Shown in pieces: positions 55,324 through 62,173 of a stretch of DNA of 64,000 nt. The position numbers and the translations under genes are program-made. Within the stretch, counting starts at the first letter, position 1. Each line of letters begins with the position of its first letter. Source of the DNA: Planctomycetota bacterium (lineage in GTDB: Bacteria; Planctomycetota; UBA8742; UBA2392); the NCBI GenBank assembly GCA_019912315.1, contig JAIOJA010000042.1, forward strand, positions 248,001 to 312,000. Direction: 5' to 3'. The notes beneath the pieces are model-generated. The model ran no database searches, was not told the DNA's origin, and saw nothing but the letters and a program-made list of their open reading frames with translations.

Positions 55324-56169
55324 ATGACAACAACCCCCGACGACACGTTCACACTCAAAGGCGCGGACGGCGCCGTCATCACCGGCGATGTCTATTTGCC
55401 CGACGCGGACTCGCCACCGCTGGTGATCGTGATTCACGGATTCAAGGGCTTCAAAGACTGGGGCTGCTTTCCCTGGATCGGGCGGACACTCGCCGACAAC
55501 GGGCTTGCGGCGGCAGTGATGAACCTGTCGCACAACGGCGTAGGCGCGAACCCCGAGACGTTCGAGCGACTGGACCTGTTTGAACGTGATACGTGGTCAA
55601 AACGCGTTTTCGACGTGCGACAGGTGATCGAAGGCGCGCAGCACAGTCTGCTGACCGGCAAGAATCAGCCGAACCCCGCGCGCCTCGGGCTGATGGGGCA
55701 TTCCATGGGCGGAGGGCTGGCACTGCTGATGGCCGCAAAAGATTCGCGGGTTCGCAGCGTTATCACGCTGGCTGGCGTCAACCGTCCAAACCGGATTCCA
55801 ATGGACCAGGCCGCGCCCGCGCTCAAGGCGCTAGGACACGTGCCGATTGAAAACGGACGCACGGGCCAGATCATGCCAGTAGGGCAGGAGTTCTTCGACG
55901 ACCTGAAACAGAACGAAACAGCCTTCGACGTGCAAGCGGCGGCCGCAAAGCTGGATGCATCCTGGCTGCTGATCCACGGTGCCGAGGACGAAACAGTACC
56001 GCTTGAGGAAGCACACGACCTGCTGGAGCGCGCGGGCGAAAACGCCCGCCTGCTTACCATCGAGCGCGCGGGGCACACCTTTGGTGCGACGCATCCGTTT
56101 CAGGGCGCGACACCGGAGCTGGTGCAGGCCATAGACGCCGCCGTGGCGCATTTCAAACGCACACTGTGA
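55324..56169 (+). CDS. alpha/beta hydrolase
   Basis: The 281-residue protein has an oxyanion-type HGFKGFKDWG near 40, the nucleophile elbow GHSMGGG near 125, an acid in GAEDETVP, and the final histidine in AGHTFGATHP. So the catalytic triad is present. The substrate is unknown; it resembles serine-hydrolase or dienelactone-hydrolase-like enzymes. TTTACT lies 5 nt before the ATG, and no Shine-Dalgarno is seen. Confidence 0.88.
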   Translation: MTTTPDDTFTLKGADGAVITGDVYLPDADSPPLVIVIHGFKGFKDWGCFPWIGRTLADNGLAAAVMNLSHNGVGANPETFERLDLFERDTWSKRVFDVRQVIEGAQHSLLTGKNQPNPARLGLMGHSMGGGLALLMAAKDSRVRSVITLAGVNRPNRIPMDQAAPALKALGHVPIENGRTGQIMPVGQEFFDDLKQNETAFDVQAAAAKLDASWLLIHGAEDETVPLEEAHDLLERAGENARLLTIERAGHTFGATHPFQGATPELVQAIDAAVAHFKRTL

Positions 56170-56272
56170 CCCCTCCAGAACTGTCACACTTTTCTTTGCA
56201 AAACGCACACCATGCACTTGTCCGCCAAGAGACCGGAAGTAGCGTCGCGGCGCAATCGTTGTGACTGGTGCC

Positions 56273-56623
56273 ATGATTCGATTCTCATATGACAGCCCTG
56301 ACGACGCCGGAATACCTTTCAAGCACTTCTCGCTTGAGGGGGACAACGAGCGCGGCTACGTGCTGCTGGGCTGGAACGATAGCCCGGCCGACGACCCCGA
56401 GCTGGGCGACATGATGTTACAGCAGTGGTTCGAGACGCTGGGCGAGGCGCTCGATCACTGCAACGCGGACTTCTGCATCATGCGCACAGACTGGCACGCG
56501 CCGACCGTGTCGCCCCCAACCAGCCAGTTCGACCGCGCCGATCGCGGGCGGCGCAAGGGAGAAAGCACTCTGCTGAACCCGAACCCGAAGCCCTTAAGCG
56601 AAACACCACCCGACAGCAACTGA
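56273..56623 (+). CDS. small hypothetical protein
   Basis: The 116-residue protein is not recognised. It has no signal peptide or membrane segment. The first 75 residues look globular (YVLLGWND; LGDMMLQQWFETLGEALDHCNADF); the last 40 are basic and probably disordered. GTG 56261 could extend it by four residues. It stands before an unrelated membrane-protein gene. Confidence 0.6.
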   Translation: MIRFSYDSPDDAGIPFKHFSLEGDNERGYVLLGWNDSPADDPELGDMMLQQWFETLGEALDHCNADFCIMRTDWHAPTVSPPTSQFDRADRGRRKGESTLLNPNPKPLSETPPDSN

Positions 56624-56654
56624 GCCCGTGTCTTGCCGCTCGTCACCTGCACGC

Positions 56655-56660
56655 TACCGT
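56655..56660 (+). promoter_or_regulatory. leaderless -10 box, membrane-protein gene
   Basis: TACCGT ends 6 nt before ATG 56667. TTGCCG lies 16 bp upstream as a partial -35. Confidence 0.52.
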
Positions 56661-56666
56661 GGCCCC

Positions 56667-57344
56667 ATGACCGCGAACCCGTGGCTGATTACGCTTCATC
56701 TGATCACTTTGTTCATCTGGGTCGGACACCTGCTGCTGACTCCACGCGTAATCGCATATGCCGTATCGCGCCCGGAAAGTGAGCGCGAGCCCCTGTACAC
56801 CTGGCTGCGCCGGAGTTGGAACTTGCTGTCGCCTGCCGGACTGGTGGTGCTTGCCACAGGGCTGCTGATGCTTTTCGGGGTCGGTTGGCCGGGCGATCGC
56901 GGCATACTTGACTACCTTGCACCGCGCGACAACGGCGCACCCACCTACTGGTACATCACGTTTCACGTGAAGCTGGTGTCGGCCACGCTGCTGATGCTAT
57001 GGGACTTCTGGATGGGGGCGCAGATTTTCCGCCTGTCACGCGGCGCGGCACCACGCCGTGCATGGGCTCTTGCAACCCTGATGGCCCTGAGCGGCGCACT
57101 GCTGGCGTATGTGGCGGCCTGGTTATCCCTGTCCGCACTGGGCCTTGGCATGACTTCGCGTTATGTCGGCTACGGGCTTGTGTTGCTTGCCGTGACCGGC
57201 GGGATAGTGGCCGGACGCAAACTGGGACGTACCGATTCACGCGCCAAGTACATGGCCTTGCACGGTGTCGCGGCGGCGCTGGTAGTGCTGATCGTGATTC
57301 TGATTATCGCGCGCCCTCTCGCGTTTGGTGGTGACACGGTTTAG
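56667..57344 (+). CDS. hypothetical membrane protein, HemJ/CopD-like
   Basis: The 225-residue protein has six to seven membrane helices. It starts with HLITLFIWVGHLLLTPRVIAYAVS, and its middle has TFHVKLVSATLLMLWDFWMG. This pattern resembles HemJ (protoporphyrinogen oxidase) or CopD-like membrane proteins, which share histidines inside helices. The resemblance is weak. The frame extends upstream to 56628, but ATG 56667 begins at the first helix and has the leaderless box. Confidence 0.68.
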   Translation: MTANPWLITLHLITLFIWVGHLLLTPRVIAYAVSRPESEREPLYTWLRRSWNLLSPAGLVVLATGLLMLFGVGWPGDRGILDYLAPRDNGAPTYWYITFHVKLVSATLLMLWDFWMGAQIFRLSRGAAPRRAWALATLMALSGALLAYVAAWLSLSALGLGMTSRYVGYGLVLLAVTGGIVAGRKLGRTDSRAKYMALHGVAAALVVLIVILIIARPLAFGGDTV

Positions 57345-57433
57345 CTGCTGTCGTGAAGTCGCCGGCGTTTTATCGCGGTTCCGTCGCGGGCGACAATACG
57401 TGCCTTGGACGCCTGAAGACTTATCATGACCGC

Positions 57434-58060
57434 CTAAAGCTCGAGCACACAGATGTGCCGCTCGGCGTCGAGTTCGGGCACATCAAACTTCTCAACCTTC
57501 CAGCGCTTGAAAGGCTTGCGGCACTCGTTGATCTCTTGCTCGACCGTTGCCATCCGTCCCTTCCAGGCGATGATTCGCGTACCGGGGGCGCGCATGTGGG
57601 ATGTCGCCTGCACCAGCTTCGCCAGAGTGCCGTAAGCGATGCTGACGATCTGCCCAAAGCTGCGTTTCAGGCCGTTCACGTCCTCGTTCAGGACCATCAC
57701 TTTTGGGGCGAACTTCTCACAGGCCTGGCGCAGAAACTCGCACTTCTTCTGTTTGCTCTCAATCAGCGTCATGCGCGGCATATCCAGCATGATCGCCAGC
57801 GGAATGCCCGGCATGCCGCCACCGCTCCCGATGTCCGCGGTTGCCCTTGACGCGTCAATGTAGCGCCAGGGTGCCAGGGCGTTCAGCAGGTTCTTGACCA
57901 CGGATTCGCGCTCGTCGGTGAAGCCGGTCAGGTTGACCTTTTCGTTGTACGCAAGCAGAAAGTCATGAAACCCGGTCAGGCGCGCCAGCGCCTCGGGCCC
58001 GTGCTTGAGCCCGAGTTCATCAAGCCCACTTGTCAGCAGTTGCAGGTTGTCGTTGTTCAC
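57434..58060 (-). CDS. rsmG: 16S rRNA (guanine527-N7)-methyltransferase
   Basis: The 208-residue SAM methyltransferase is GidB/RsmG. Visible are the N-terminal LLAYNEKVNLTGFTD, SAM motif ATADIGSGGGMPGIPLAI, and TLIESKQKKCEFLRQA. It modifies G527 of 16S rRNA. Start is GTG 58060, with TAGATT 6 nt upstream and no Shine-Dalgarno. It is not next to gidA or parA, its usual partners. Confidence 0.93.
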   Translation of the reverse strand: MNNDNLQLLTSGLDELGLKHGPEALARLTGFHDFLLAYNEKVNLTGFTDERESVVKNLLNALAPWRYIDASRATADIGSGGGMPGIPLAIMLDMPRMTLIESKQKKCEFLRQACEKFAPKVMVLNEDVNGLKRSFGQIVSIAYGTLAKLVQATSHMRAPGTRIIAWKGRMATVEQEINECRKPFKRWKVEKFDVPELDAERHICVLEL

Positions 58061-58066
58061 AGACGG

Positions 58067-58072
58067 AATCTA
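58067..58072 (-). promoter_or_regulatory. leaderless -10 box, rsmG
   Basis: On the minus strand TAGATT ends 6 nt before GTG 58060. No Shine-Dalgarno is seen. Confidence 0.5.
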
Positions 58073-58080
58073 AGCGTTGA

Positions 58081-58101
58081 GGGCCCGTCCGGACAGGGCC
58101 C
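58081..58101 (-). terminator. GC hairpin between rsmG and methyltransferase gene
   Basis: GGGCCC at 58081-58086 pairs with 58096-58101 around the small palindrome GTCCGGAC. No T-run. Confidence 0.4.
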
Positions 58102-58138
58102 GTCTGATGAGCCGCATCTCGCGACGGCGCAAAACTGG

Positions 58139-58753
58139 TTAGTATTCGCGCCGGAAGGTCAGTCCGACTTCGACAGGATCGTCCGCGATCTCATCCCGGT
58201 CGATCCTGTCGAAATCGAGCACGCCCAGCGCCTCACAGAACCGCTGCTCGTTCCAGCGCACGTTGTACACCGCCCCCTCGGCGGTTTGCCTGAAACCTTC
58301 TTCGTCTCCGAGGCGCAAGTGCACGTACAGCAGCCCGCCCGGGCGCAGGGCCTTGTGGGCGCCGGCAAGGGCGGCAGGCGCTGAGTATCGAGGGATCCGC
58401 CACAGCAGCGTGCCGGCCCATACGCCGTCGAAGGCGCCGCTGTCCACGAGCGGTTGGCGCGGGTCGCCCCGCAGGAAGTGTCCGCCGGGGTAGCGTTGAT
58501 TGGCAAGCGCGATCACATTCTCGCCGTCGGCGACGCCAACCGCCGCGCCGCCAAGCTCATCGATCTGTCTCGCGCGCGCCGCCAGATCATCGCCAAGCAC
58601 CAGCACATTCGGCACCGGCCGCCCTGTACGAAACAGAAACTTCTCGACTCGCCTGCGGTCTTCAGTCACGTCTGCGGGCGCTGCTTCCGACGCCAGCAGT
58701 TTCGCGGCCTGCCGGTCAAACGTCTGGAACGAAACGAGAACGGGGTCTTCCAT
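58139..58753 (-). CDS. class I SAM-dependent methyltransferase
   Basis: The 204-residue protein has a Rossmann-like core: VPNVLVLGDDLAARARQ (a motif I variant without the usual Gly-x-Gly), then FDGVWAGTLLWRIPRYS, and RPGGLLYVHLRLGDEEGF. The substrate is unknown. Its ATG (58753) lies inside a 13-bp hairpin at 58739-58782, with no Shine-Dalgarno. It follows the ECF sigma gene on the same strand, 42 bp downstream. Confidence 0.82.
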   Translation of the reverse strand: MEDPVLVSFQTFDRQAAKLLASEAAPADVTEDRRRVEKFLFRTGRPVPNVLVLGDDLAARARQIDELGGAAVGVADGENVIALANQRYPGGHFLRGDPRQPLVDSGAFDGVWAGTLLWRIPRYSAPAALAGAHKALRPGGLLYVHLRLGDEEGFRQTAEGAVYNVRWNEQRFCEALGVLDFDRIDRDEIADDPVEVGLTFRREY

Positions 58754-58782
58754 GGTGGCTAACTACCACGGAAGACCCCGTT
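58739..58782 (-). promoter_or_regulatory. start-codon-embedding hairpin of the methyltransferase gene
   Basis: A 13-bp perfect stem (58739-58751 with 58770-58782) and an inner 4-bp stem with a 7-nt loop (58755-58758 with 58766-58769). The first coding bases (codons 1-5) form one arm, and the start codon sits at its edge. It could hide the start, or terminate the ECF sigma transcript. Confidence 0.65.
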
Positions 58783-58795
58783 GATGAAGAGAAAG

Positions 58796-59386
58796 TTACG
58801 CCAAGCTGGGCTCGCCACTGAAGTAGCCGCGTAGAAACGCCTTGGCGCGCGACAGGCGCGACATGACTGTGCCAACCGGCACGCGAAGGCTCTCGGCGAT
58901 ATCCTTGTAGCTCTTCTCGCCGACGACGTTCATCAGCAGGACGTCGCGGTATCGCTGGTCCATCTCGCTGAGCCCTTCGCGCAGCTCAAGCGGCAGGCGT
59001 TCAAGAAAGGACTCGTGCTCGATCAACTGCTCCGGTTTCATGTTCAGCAGCTCCGGGTCGTGATCCACGTGGTCACGGTCCTGCACCACTTCTTCCATGC
59101 CGGCCAGACTGGCGCCATCAGGGCGCTTCTTGCGCCTGCGATACTGCGAGATGTAGAGGTTGAACTGAAGGCGAGAAAGCCAGGCTTTCAGGTTCGTGCC
59201 GGATTCGTAAAGGTGAAACTTGCGCAGCCCCAACGTGTAGGTGTCCTGCACCAGATCCTCGGCGTCATTCTGGTTGCGGGTCAGCTTGAGTGCTTTGAAG
59301 TACAGATAGTCCATCAATGGCAGGGCGGCCCGCTCAAAAGCCTGGCGGTCCCTGTATACGTCTTGCGTAATCTCACTGATCATCAT
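58796..59386 (-). CDS. ECF-type RNA polymerase sigma factor
   Basis: The 196-residue sigma factor has region 2 (LPLMDYLYFKALKLTRNQNDAEDLVQDTYTLGL, then the -10 recognition part KAWLSRLQFNLYISQYRRR) and region 4 (LSEMDQRYRDVLLMNVVGEKSYKDIAESLRVPVGTVMSRL). There is an extended linker between them. No anti-sigma gene is adjacent; the methyltransferase gene follows. AAGGGG precedes the ATG. It is divergent from the thiolase gene. Confidence 0.92.
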   Translation of the reverse strand: MMISEITQDVYRDRQAFERAALPLMDYLYFKALKLTRNQNDAEDLVQDTYTLGLRKFHLYESGTNLKAWLSRLQFNLYISQYRRRKKRPDGASLAGMEEVVQDRDHVDHDPELLNMKPEQLIEHESFLERLPLELREGLSEMDQRYRDVLLMNVVGEKSYKDIAESLRVPVGTVMSRLSRAKAFLRGYFSGEPSLA

Positions 59387-59488
59387 CTCGTCCCCTTCCC
59401 GTAAAGCATTTGGCTACCTGACTGACCATCCGGTTAGTACATTAATACGATATTCCCGTGAGTAATTGCACCGAAATCGGAGAAAAAT

Positions 59489-59502
59489 TGACCGGTCGGT
59501 CA
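59489..59502 (+). promoter_or_regulatory. perfect inverted repeat, candidate operator of the thiolase gene
   Basis: TGACCG-GT-CGGTCA lies about 140 bp before the thiolase ATG, in the divergent region. It overlaps a TTGACC -35-like hexamer. Such a short palindrome is typical of TetR-family operators controlling fatty-acid genes; no regulator gene is in the window. Confidence 0.4.
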
Positions 59503-59638
59503 TTCGCGACTCGTGTCATCGCTTCAAGCCTCGATTGTTAGGCACTTTACGATTGCCCTTCGGGACGTTTTCGTTCCCCCCATCTGTTTAATTCATTGCT
59601 ACATTGCCGCTTTCACTGACCCGACAGGACCAACCACC

Positions 59639-60820
59639 ATGAAAAACGCCGTCATCTGCGAGGCCGTACGCACCCCCACCGGTAAATTCCAGGGCTCACT
59701 TGCTTCCGTCGAAGCGCCGAAACTTGGCGCGCACGTTGTGAGAGCAGTACTTGAGCGCTCCGGCATCAAGCCCGAGCTCATCGACGAAGTCATCATGGGC
59801 AACGTTTTGCAGGCCGGGCTGGGCCAGAACCCCGCGCGCCAGGCGGCGCTGTTCGGCGGCCTGCCTGACAAGACGCCGGCCTTCACGGTCAACAAGGTCT
59901 GCGGCAGCGGATTGAAGTCGGTCGCCCTCGCCGCGCAGGCCATCCGTGCCGGCGACGCAAGCGCCATCATTGCCGGCGGCATGGAAAGCATGTCGAACGC
60001 GCCTTACGCCGTACCCAGCGCACGCAACGGCGCGCGCCTTGGCCATGTCCAGATGCTGGACCTGATGATCCACGACGGGCTGTGGGACAAGTACAACGAC
60101 TTTCATATGGGCATCACCGGCGAGCTTGTCGCCGAGGAGTACAACGTAAGTCGCGAAGACCAGGACAAGTTCGCCGTGCAGTCGCACCAGCGCGCGGCAA
60201 AGGCGATCGAAAGCGGCGCCTTCAAGAACGAGATCGTCCCGTTCGAGATCAAGGGACGCAAGGGCGAAGTGACCGTCTTCGACACCGATGAAGGCCCGCG
60301 CGCAGACAACACCGTCGAGTCACTAGGCAAGCTGCGCGCCGTGTTCAAGAAAGACGGCACCGTCACGGCCGCCAACGCCAGCAGTATCAACGACGGCGCG
60401 AGCGCGCTGCTTGTGTGCGCGGAAGACAAAGTCAGTGAGCTTGGCGTAAAGCCGATCGCCCGCATCACGGGCTACGCCACCGGCGGCGTGGAGCCCAAGT
60501 GGGTCATGATGGCGCCCGTCGAGGCCGTGAAGAACCTCGAAAAGAAAACCGGCGTCAACGTGAACGCCTACGACCTGATTGAGCTGAACGAAGCCTTCTC
60601 CGTGGCGGCCGTAGCCTTGCAGCGCACACTCAAGATCGACCCCGAAAAGCTGAACGTAAACGGCGGCGCTGTTGCACTCGGGCACCCGATTGGCAGCAGC
60701 GGCTCGCGACTTCTGGTGACGCTGATGCACGCGCTGAAGAACCGGGGGCTCAAGACAGGCCTTGCGGGCCTCTGCCTCGGCGGCGGCAACGCGGTCGCCG
60801 TCAGCATCGAGATGCTTTAA
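59639..60820 (+). CDS. acetyl-CoA C-acetyltransferase (thiolase)
   Basis: The 393-residue thiolase has the nucleophile Cys88 in NKVCGSGLKS, NEAFSVAAVALQ, GHPIGSSGSR and the second cysteine in GLCLGGGNA. It makes acetoacetyl-CoA or cleaves 3-ketoacyl-CoA. AtoB/PhaA-type length fits. The frame opens at 59513, but ATG 59639 begins with family sequence and has AGGA upstream. Beta-oxidation partners are not adjacent. An inverted repeat upstream may be the operator. Confidence 0.94.
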   Translation: MKNAVICEAVRTPTGKFQGSLASVEAPKLGAHVVRAVLERSGIKPELIDEVIMGNVLQAGLGQNPARQAALFGGLPDKTPAFTVNKVCGSGLKSVALAAQAIRAGDASAIIAGGMESMSNAPYAVPSARNGARLGHVQMLDLMIHDGLWDKYNDFHMGITGELVAEEYNVSREDQDKFAVQSHQRAAKAIESGAFKNEIVPFEIKGRKGEVTVFDTDEGPRADNTVESLGKLRAVFKKDGTVTAANASSINDGASALLVCAEDKVSELGVKPIARITGYATGGVEPKWVMMAPVEAVKNLEKKTGVNVNAYDLIELNEAFSVAAVALQRTLKIDPEKLNVNGGAVALGHPIGSSGSRLLVTLMHALKNRGLKTGLAGLCLGGGNAVAVSIEML

Positions 60821-60861
60821 GGGGGTCTGGCTCCGCGAAGTTGCGGTGTCTGACGCCTTTA
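60818..60861 (+). terminator. imperfect hairpin terminator, repeat-like
   Basis: GGGGGTCTGGCTCCGC pairs imperfectly with GCGGTGTCTGACGCCTTT after a 6-nt loop. It follows the thiolase stop. It shares GGTCTGGCTCC with the hairpin at 55277-55315. Confidence 0.6.
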
Positions 60862-60919
60862 CGCTCGCGAGCTTGTGGCGCCTGCCCGGTCGGGTGTTGC
60901 ACTTCACATGAGGTGTTTC

Positions 60920-61137
60920 ATGGACTGCCATGCGCGAATCACAATCGACCCGGCGATCCGCAGCGGCAAGCCCCGCGTAAAGGGCACGCGCATTACCGTG
61001 TACGACGTTCTGAGCTACCTCGCGGCGGGGATGACCCCGAGCAGATTCTCGCCGACTTCCCGACACTGAGTTCGGACGACATTCGCGCCTGCCTTTCATT
61101 CGCCGCTGACCGTGAACGCAGATTGGCGATCGCGTGA
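60920..61137 (+). pseudogene. frameshifted DUF433 antitoxin-like gene
   Basis: From ATG 60920 the frame reads RITIDPAIRSGKPRVKGTRI and VYDVLSYLAAGMTP, the conserved start of DUF433 proteins, and then stops at 61069 after a nonsense tail. From about 61035 another frame reads EQILADFPTLSSDDIRACLSFAADRE, the DUF433 C-terminal part, to the stop at 61137. One missing base near 61033-61040 joins them. DUF433 proteins are usually antitoxins of PIN-like (DUF5615) toxins. The stop overlaps the GTG of the next remnant (GTGA), the usual layout of such pairs. Confidence 0.75.
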
Positions 61138-61476
61138 GCAGCCGCGCCTTGTTGCTCGAAGAGAACCTGTCGCAAACCCTCGTGAAGGGGCTGGAACAGG
61201 ACTTCCCGGCATCGCGCACGTCGTTCAATTCAACCGACAAGCATGCCTGACATTGAGATCTGGCGCTTCGCAGGCGAGCAGGAGTACTGCATCGTGTCGG
61301 CGAACAGCGATTTCAACCAGCTCGCCTTCGTAAACGGCCCGCCACCACAAGTAGTATGGCTGCGCCTGGGCACGGCAACGACGGAAGAGATTTGCGACTG
61401 CCTCAGGCAGCACAAATCAGCTATCGAAACCTTCCTCGCTCAAGATGAGGAGGCGGTTCTAGAGATTACATCGTGA
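61134..61476 (+). pseudogene. frameshifted DUF5615 PIN-like toxin gene
   Basis: Three frames hold parts of one protein: GTG 61134 gives RALLLEENLSQTLVKGLEQDFP (the family start is usually LLDENLS); the second frame near 61190-61235 gives GIAHVVQFNRQ; the third gives EIWRFAGEQEYCIVSANSDFNQ and GPPPQVVWLRLGTATTEEI, ending at 61476. Two indels break it. The matching antitoxin is also broken, so the module is probably dead. If read as intact, it would be a Mut7-C/PIN-like RNase toxin. Confidence 0.68.
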
Positions 61477-61600
61477 TCGCACGCTCGCACGCAGGCCCTC
61501 AGAACCACGCGCCAGAACGTAGCCTGACCTCTCTGGGCTTCCTTGCGGCACATTCGCCGCTAGAAGGCAGGTGAACCGTTCAAGGCTTATGCAGGGCCGG

Positions 61601-62173
61601 TTAGCGGCTGGATCGAATCCAGTGCGTGTCGAGCAGCCTGTCCATGAACTCGCAGAAATCCAGAAACACCGGCATGGGGCGCCGCGTGATGGTCGTTGTC
61701 GCCGAGTCCAGTGCAACCACACACCCGCAGACGCTGCAAAACAGCACGACCGCTTCGCCCTGCTCATCCTGCACGTGAATCGCATAGGTAGGGTAAAAGC
61801 AGTCCCGCGGCCCACTGCCATCACCAATCGCTACGTATAGATTCCGCAGTACCTCGTGCCTCTCTTCAGCGGAAGCCGGGAACGAGCCGATCGTCCACTC
61901 CGTGTCTTTGAGGCGCCGGATCGCTTCCTGCAGCAGGCCCTCCCGCGTCTCGTCGCGATGCCAGTCGCGCCAGGCCTGCTTGTTCAACGAGTACACCTCG
62001 AACTTGTCGGCAGTCCGCAGAAGCCCGAGAATGCCCGCCGGAATATATTCCTGCACCACTTCTTCATTCGGCGGAGTGGTGGGCGCCGCGGCGGGCGCAT
62101 TCGAGACGTTGGCGCTTCCTCTGCCGCAGCAGGCGGCCGACAGTGCCATCAGCAAGTACAGAGCCCGTCTCAC
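61601..62173 (-). CDS. hypothetical lipoprotein
   Basis: The 190-residue protein has a lipoprotein signal (lipobox SAAC), then a Thr/Pro/Ala-rich linker. The rest has DCFYPTYAIHVQDEQGEAVVLF and CSVCGC. The cysteines could bind a metal, but no family is recognised. ATG 62173 overlaps the phosphodiesterase stop by 4 bp (ATGA), so it is coupled to that gene. Confidence 0.7.
   Translation of the reverse strand: MRRALYLLMALSAACCGRGSANVSNAPAAAPTTPPNEEVVQEYIPAGILGLLRTADKFEVYSLNKQAWRDWHRDETREGLLQEAIRRLKDTEWTIGSFPASAEERHEVLRNLYVAIGDGSGPRDCFYPTYAIHVQDEQGEAVVLFCSVCGCVVALDSATTTITRRPMPVFLDFCEFMDRLLDTHWIRSSR

Noticed and set aside
61608..61622. T-arm-like sequence CTGGATCGAATCCAG, possible tRNA end
   Set aside because: The upstream 60 bp do not fold as a tRNA, position 54 is A rather than T, and it lies in the end of the lipoprotein gene.
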